Below are positions 22,887 to 26,728 of a stretch of 26,728 bases of DNA, in pieces. Position 1 is the first letter of the stretch. Every line of letters begins with the position of its first letter. Position numbers and translations under genes: made by a program. The stretch is from an uncultured Clostridia bacterium. GTDB taxonomy: Bacteria; Bacillota; Clostridia; Oscillospirales; CAG-382. The stretch lies in NCBI GenBank assembly GCA_947305675.1, contig CAMZED010000007.1:1-26728 (forward strand), given 5' to 3'. The notes under the pieces are model-generated. The model did no database searches, was not told where the DNA came from, and was given only the letters and a program-made list of their open reading frames with translations.

Positions 22887-25800
22887 ATGAAAAAACTTTT
22901 AAGTTTAACGCTTGTTTTTGCGATGCTTTGTACTCTGCTCACCGCTTTCGCCGTTACCGGTGCCGCGGTCGCGGAAGAAAAGACGGTCGCCAACAATTCT
23001 CCCGCCATTACAGCCGACGTCGGAGAACAGATCGATCTTTCGCAATACAAGGTAGTCTTTGACGGCGATACTTCCGCCACCGGCGGTATCACCTGGAAGA
23101 ACGGCGACACAACTGTGACTAAGTTCACCCCGTCTGCCAAAGGCGTAACGGCTCTTACCGCCTCCGCCGGCGGCAAAACAAAAACGGTTTACGTCGTCGC
23201 CAAAAACGCATCCGAAAAAGAATACGTCCTGTTCGAGGACGACTTTACCGGTTATTCCTCCACAGCCGACGTCGTCGCCGCGGGATACAGCAAGATCAAC
23301 GGCGATATGGATCTTAAGGACGGCTATCTCGAATACGGCAATACTACCGGGCTTTATAACGAAGGCAGGATACTTCTCCCCGCGTGGCTCGGCGATTTCG
23401 GCAACTATTCGCTCTGCGCGAACCTTAAAATGACCGTTGCCAACGGCAGATGGTTCGGCCCGGTCTACAGGATATCCAACGCCAACGGCAGCTATTATCC
23501 TTATTACCACAGCTGCATCCGAATGAACACCACCAACAACGGCCTTGAATTCGGCGGAAGGAACGTCAACAACGGCTGGTCGGTAATGAGCACCTGCGCA
23601 GGTACTATCGCCGATATGTCCGCCGCTTATCACGATATTGCCCTTACCGCGTATAACGACACCTTCCAACTTATCGTCGACGGCGAAGAAATGATCTATA
23701 TGACTCAGTCCGACCTTATGAGCATCGCCGCCGCCGATTCATCCAGGCCCTGGGTAAGGATCGATAAAGGTTACCTCGGATTTATCGCCAGCGGAACCAA
23801 AGTCGCTTTGAACAAAGTGAAAGTCGTTCTTCAGGCGGGCGAAATAGCCCATATCGAAAAGAAGTCCGAACTCCTTAACATATCTCACGACGAAACCAAC
23901 GTGATCAACCCGCTCGCGAATATTCAGTCGCTCAGCGGCAAAGACGCTTACGCCGCCGTGCTTAAAGGCGAAAACGCACCCTCCGGCATCCTTGTCGGCG
24001 CGGACGAAATAAGCGATTACAAAGCATTCTTCGAAGCGTGCGAGAAATCGGTCGCCATCCCAAGCATTTCCGTAAGTTCGAAAGCTCAGATCGATTCGAT
24101 CTGCACCGCCGCAAACGACGCCGGGTTCAATGATATTACAATGATCTCCGCCGACGCTTCGCTGCTTAAATACGCGCGTGATAAAAACAACCTTATCCGT
24201 ACCGGGTTGAAAATTCAGCTCGCAAATGACAGCCTTTCTTCCAAAGAAGCCGAGGCCGTCCGCAAACAGGTGCGCGGCGCCCCCGCGACTTTCTGCGTGA
24301 TCGGCACCGAACACGCCACCGTTTACAATGTGCATGAACTTCAGGCTCTCGCACTGGCGGTTTGGGTAGAGGCTGATATAAGCGATAAAGCCGACACTCT
24401 CAAAGCCGTGACTTCCGGCGCAAACGCGGTTATCACTTCCGACAGCGCCGCTTTCACCGCGCTTATAAACGAAAACTTTGCCGAAAGGACCATGACCCGC
24501 GTCCCGATACTTATCGGTCACCGCGGAAATCCGACTCAGGCGCCCGAAAACTCGCTCGCGTCGTTCGAGGCGGCAATGAAGAACGGCGCCGACGTGTTCG
24601 AGATCGACGTCGAGATCACCAAAGACGGCCACATCGTCATTATGCACGACAACACCATCGACCGCACCACCAACGGATCGGGATCGGTCAACAGCCTGAC
24701 GCTCGAACAGATAAAATCGTATAACCTGATCTATGACGTCGCCATCGGCAGCCACAAAGTCGGCGAAGTCAGCGATCAGAAGGTCCCCACGCTTGAAGAA
24801 GTGCTCGACCTGCTCAAAAAATACCCGAACTGCCGTATGTTCATCGAGTTCAAGGGAAGCAACGCAAACAATATACCCGCCACCTCGAAGATAGTCAAAA
24901 AATACGGTATGGAGGACCGCGTGGACGTTATTTCGTTCAACGCCGCCTTCCTCAGCCAGACTCAGCAAAGCGCGAATATGCCCGGAATGTCGACCGGATT
25001 GCTCGGAAGCACCCAGGGCAGCTCGGCGGTGTATTCCGAAGCGATCGACAACTTCTATAAATCTTACCGCGTCGCTCAGATCTATAACAGCACCATCAAC
25101 AATTCCGGGGTCAGCTACCTCCCGTTCATGACGGTCGCCAACGATCGCGGATTTACCGTCTGGCCCTGGACTTACACCTACGGGTCAAACAACGGCGCGT
25201 TCTTCGTCGGGGCGGCGGGAATAACCACCAACGACGTACAGTGGGCGAAGGATATGTATAAATTCGTCAGCCACAACGACGTGCTTATGGAATCCGGCAA
25301 GACTTACGAACTCAAAGCAGCCGCCGAGACGTTCTCCCACGCCGATGTCGCGATAAAAGCCTCCAACCTCATCGTCAAAGTCATTTCGGGAAGCGACGTG
25401 GTAAGCGTTTCCAACGGCAAGATCACCTCGCTCAAGAACGGCACCGCCAAACTGCTTGTCGGTGTTTCGACAAGGACCAAATCCGGCTCCAATTACGTCC
25501 TTTACGCTCAGCCCGTGACCGTTACCGTAGCGGATGTCGAGGGTATCGCATTCCAACCCGGTACCGCTTATACCGTCGATAAAGAAAAGTCTTATATACT
25601 CGGTATTTATCCCGACACTTCTCTCGACGCGTTCAAACAGCAGGCGGTCAACGCCTATGATTACACTTTCGAAAACCTCGGCGATAAAAACCTCGTCGGT
25701 ACCGGAACAACAGTCACTTGCGGCGGAACGACCAGCACACTTGTTGTCAAGGGCGACGTGGACGGCAGCGGACATATCGACGTAGCCGACTACATCATGG

Positions 25801-25940
25801 TAAAACGTGCTTATCTCCGCAATTACACATTAAGCGATATTCAGCTTCGCGCGGCTGCGCTTTCCGACGGAGAAGAAGTTCAGATAAGCGACTATATAAT
25901 GATCAAACGCAAAGCGCTCGGCAACTTCGAATTCAGATAA
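22887..25940 (+). CDS. Secreted glycerophosphodiester phosphodiesterase with Ig-like, LamG-like and dockerin domains
   Basis: This 1017-residue secreted protein has a signal peptide (1-29), an Ig-like region (about 35-108) and a jelly-roll-like region (about 112-315). Residues 350-530 look like a degenerate GDPD barrel lacking the catalytic set. The catalytic GDPD domain runs from about 540 to 800 with H545 (HRGN), E572 and D574 (EIDVE), H587 (MHDN) and E654 (IEFKG). A second Ig-like stretch follows (about 805-890), and residues 955-1017 are a type-I dockerin-like end whose first calcium loop is DVDGSGHIDVAD (957-968) and whose second repeat has lost its loop ligands. GDPDs hydrolyse glycerophosphodiesters, including teichoic-acid or phospholipid headgroups. 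AAAAGGAG precedes the ATG. Confidence 0.88.
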   Translation: MKKLLSLTLVFAMLCTLLTAFAVTGAAVAEEKTVANNSPAITADVGEQIDLSQYKVVFDGDTSATGGITWKNGDTTVTKFTPSAKGVTALTASAGGKTKTVYVVAKNASEKEYVLFEDDFTGYSSTADVVAAGYSKINGDMDLKDGYLEYGNTTGLYNEGRILLPAWLGDFGNYSLCANLKMTVANGRWFGPVYRISNANGSYYPYYHSCIRMNTTNNGLEFGGRNVNNGWSVMSTCAGTIADMSAAYHDIALTAYNDTFQLIVDGEEMIYMTQSDLMSIAAADSSRPWVRIDKGYLGFIASGTKVALNKVKVVLQAGEIAHIEKKSELLNISHDETNVINPLANIQSLSGKDAYAAVLKGENAPSGILVGADEISDYKAFFEACEKSVAIPSISVSSKAQIDSICTAANDAGFNDITMISADASLLKYARDKNNLIRTGLKIQLANDSLSSKEAEAVRKQVRGAPATFCVIGTEHATVYNVHELQALALAVWVEADISDKADTLKAVTSGANAVITSDSAAFTALINENFAERTMTRVPILIGHRGNPTQAPENSLASFEAAMKNGADVFEIDVEITKDGHIVIMHDNTIDRTTNGSGSVNSLTLEQIKSYNLIYDVAIGSHKVGEVSDQKVPTLEEVLDLLKKYPNCRMFIEFKGSNANNIPATSKIVKKYGMEDRVDVISFNAAFLSQTQQSANMPGMSTGLLGSTQGSSAVYSEAIDNFYKSYRVAQIYNSTINNSGVSYLPFMTVANDRGFTVWPWTYTYGSNNGAFFVGAAGITTNDVQWAKDMYKFVSHNDVLMESGKTYELKAAAETFSHADVAIKASNLIVKVISGSDVVSVSNGKITSLKNGTAKLLVGVSTRTKSGSNYVLYAQPVTVTVADVEGIAFQPGTAYTVDKEKSYILGIYPDTSLDAFKQQAVNAYDYTFENLGDKNLVGTGTTVTCGGTTSTLVVKGDVDGSGHIDVADYIMVKRAYLRNYTLSDIQLRAAALSDGEEVQISDYIMIKRKALGNFEFR

Positions 25941-25954
25941 ATTAAACGGAAACA

Positions 25955-25995
25955 GGTCCGGCTTCCGCGGCGACGCGGAAGTAGGACCGTTTTTA
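25955..25995 (+). terminator. Rho-independent terminator after the GDPD gene
   Basis: GGTCC (25955-25959) and CTTCCGCG (25962-25969) pair with CGCGGAAG (25974-25981) and GGACC (25984-25988), with a GCGA loop and a 2-base internal loop. Five T residues follow at 25990-25994. It separates the GDPD gene from hypB. Confidence 0.88.
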
Positions 25996-26078
25996 TCGCG
26001 TATTTCATGCATCTTAAAACGCGTATTATTGCATATTCGTATTATACATATCTATATATTATTTATGTATAACTTTTC

Positions 26079-26107
26079 TTGACTTTTACTTCGCGGTGAG
26101 TTATACA
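26079..26107 (+). promoter_or_regulatory. Probable promoter immediately upstream of hypB
   Basis: TTGACT (26079-26084) and TATACA (26102-26107) are separated by exactly 17 bases. The -10 box ends only 7 bases before the hypB ATG, so the transcript could start at or within a base of the start codon. An alternative, TTGCAT (26029-26034) with TATATA (26053-26058) at 18-base spacing, would give an ordinary leader of about 50 bases. Confidence 0.6.
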
Positions 26108-26114
26108 CGGAATT

Positions 26115-26728
26115 ATGAAGACAGTATTGATAAAAGAGGACATTCTGTCCCGCAACAACGAACAGGCAAAAGACGTTCGCGCGCTTTTGCGACAAAAGAA
26201 TATTTTTTACGTCAACGTTATGTCGTCGCCCGGGGCGGGGAAGACCACGCTTCTGACAAAACTCATCCCGATGCTCTCCGGACGTTTCCGCGTGGGAGTG
26301 ATCGAGGCGGATATCGATTCCGAAGTCGACGCGCTCACCGTCGAACGTGAAACCGGCGTTCGCACCGTGCAGATGCATACCGGCGGTGCCTGCCACATCA
26401 CTTGTCAGATGAGCCTCGAAGCGCTCGGCGCTCTCGGTACCGACGGGCTGGATCTTATTTTCCTTGAAAACATCGGGAACCTGGTCTGCCCGGCGGAATT
26501 CGATACCGGGGCGGACTTGAACCTTGTGTTGATGAGCCTTCCCGAAGGAGACGACAAACCGCTTAAATACCCGCTTATGTTCGAAGTGGCTTCCGCCGTC
26601 GCGGTGACAAAGACCGACGTCGCACCGATCTTTGATTTCGACCGTGAAAAAGCCGTGGCGAACGTCCGCGGGAGGAACGAAAAAGCCGAGGTGTTTTTCG
26701 TCTGCGCGAAAACCGGAGAAGGGGTCGG
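26115..26728 (+). CDS. hypB: Hydrogenase nickel incorporation protein HypB (partial, 204 codons)
   Basis: HypB is the GTPase that delivers nickel to NiFe-hydrogenase (or related) precursors. The frame is open from ATG 26115 to the right edge. It has the P-loop SSPGAGKTT (residues 37-45), the switch-like EADIDSEVDA, the TGGACH metal site with adjacent Cys and His, and ENIGNLVCPA with the third metal-binding Cys; VTKTD is the guanine-recognition motif. There is no His-rich N-terminal extension. Only a weak CGGA precedes the ATG, and the -10 box of the best promoter is 8 bases upstream. Upstream is an unrelated gene with a terminator, so hypA is not immediately upstream. Confidence 0.96.
   Translation, partial: MKTVLIKEDILSRNNEQAKDVRALLRQKNIFYVNVMSSPGAGKTTLLTKLIPMLSGRFRVGVIEADIDSEVDALTVERETGVRTVQMHTGGACHITCQMSLEALGALGTDGLDLIFLENIGNLVCPAEFDTGADLNLVLMSLPEGDDKPLKYPLMFEVASAVAVTKTDVAPIFDFDREKAVANVRGRNEKAEVFFVCAKTGEGV

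Noticed and set aside
23739..24968. Minus-strand reading frame of 409 codons inside the GDPD gene
   Set aside because: It lies wholly antisense to the GDPD gene, has no ribosome binding site or motif and is a shadow frame.
26021..26060. NikR operator upstream of hypB
   Set aside because: The expected GTATGA-N16-TCATAC pattern is not present.

Overview
This window looks like a chromosomal segment of an anaerobic, Gram-positive-type Clostridia, probably an Oscillospirales/Ruminococcus-like gut lineage. The evidence is a ferredoxin-dependent 2-oxoacid oxidoreductase, a flavodiiron protein, HypB, a dockerin-bearing secreted enzyme, DUF4358 and DUF6472 proteins, lipoprotein signal peptides and AGGAGG-type ribosome binding sites. 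GC content is moderate, a little above half by eye. No rRNA, tRNA, CRISPR array or phage gene was found.

Region 1 (1-14634, all minus strand) reads as one long, tightly packed operon. It starts from a good sigma-A-type promoter at 14606-14634 and runs leftward: thymidylate kinase, DJ-1/PfpI protein, CPBP membrane protease, MltG, U32 tRNA-modification protein (TrhP type), a ParA/MinD-like ATPase, a four-subunit 2-oxoacid:ferredoxin oxidoreductase (delta, alpha, beta, gamma), IspD, IspF, NagA, a NagB-family deaminase, two M16 peptidase-family proteins and the start of lgt, which runs off the window. Many genes overlap by 1-17 bases. Two things break the order. The alpha subunit carries one in-frame TAA at 8030-8032 with otherwise intact coding sequence on both sides. 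A 273-bp MITE-like element with 18-bp terminal inverted repeats and TA flanks sits between the two M16 genes and supplies the stop codon of the first.

Region 2 (14637-22071, minus strand) is a second operon, from a promoter at about 22043-22071 to a hairpin terminator at 14637-14666. It encodes an AlgI/DltB-like MBOAT acyltransferase, a membrane-anchored DHHW (AlgJ/AlgX-like) protein, two paralogous surface lipoproteins with Ig-like and SGNH/AlgX-like domains, and a large flavodiiron protein fused to flavin reductase and rubredoxin domains. The first four look like a cell-envelope O-acylation (probably O-acetylation) system.

Region 3 (22096-25995, plus strand) is transcribed divergently from region 2 from a near-consensus promoter. 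It holds a DUF4358 lipoprotein, a 57-residue cysteine-containing DUF6472 protein and a 1017-residue secreted glycerophosphodiester phosphodiesterase with a C-terminal dockerin-like domain, followed by a strong terminator. Region 4 (26079-end) is a promoter and the first 204 codons of hypB, whose -10 box lies so close to the ATG that the transcript may be leaderless.

The most interesting material is the envelope O-acylation locus with its duplicated SGNH lipoproteins, the flavodiiron/flavin reductase/rubredoxin fusion, the dockerin-tagged phosphodiesterase, the MITE between the M16 genes, and the interrupted oxidoreductase alpha subunit.
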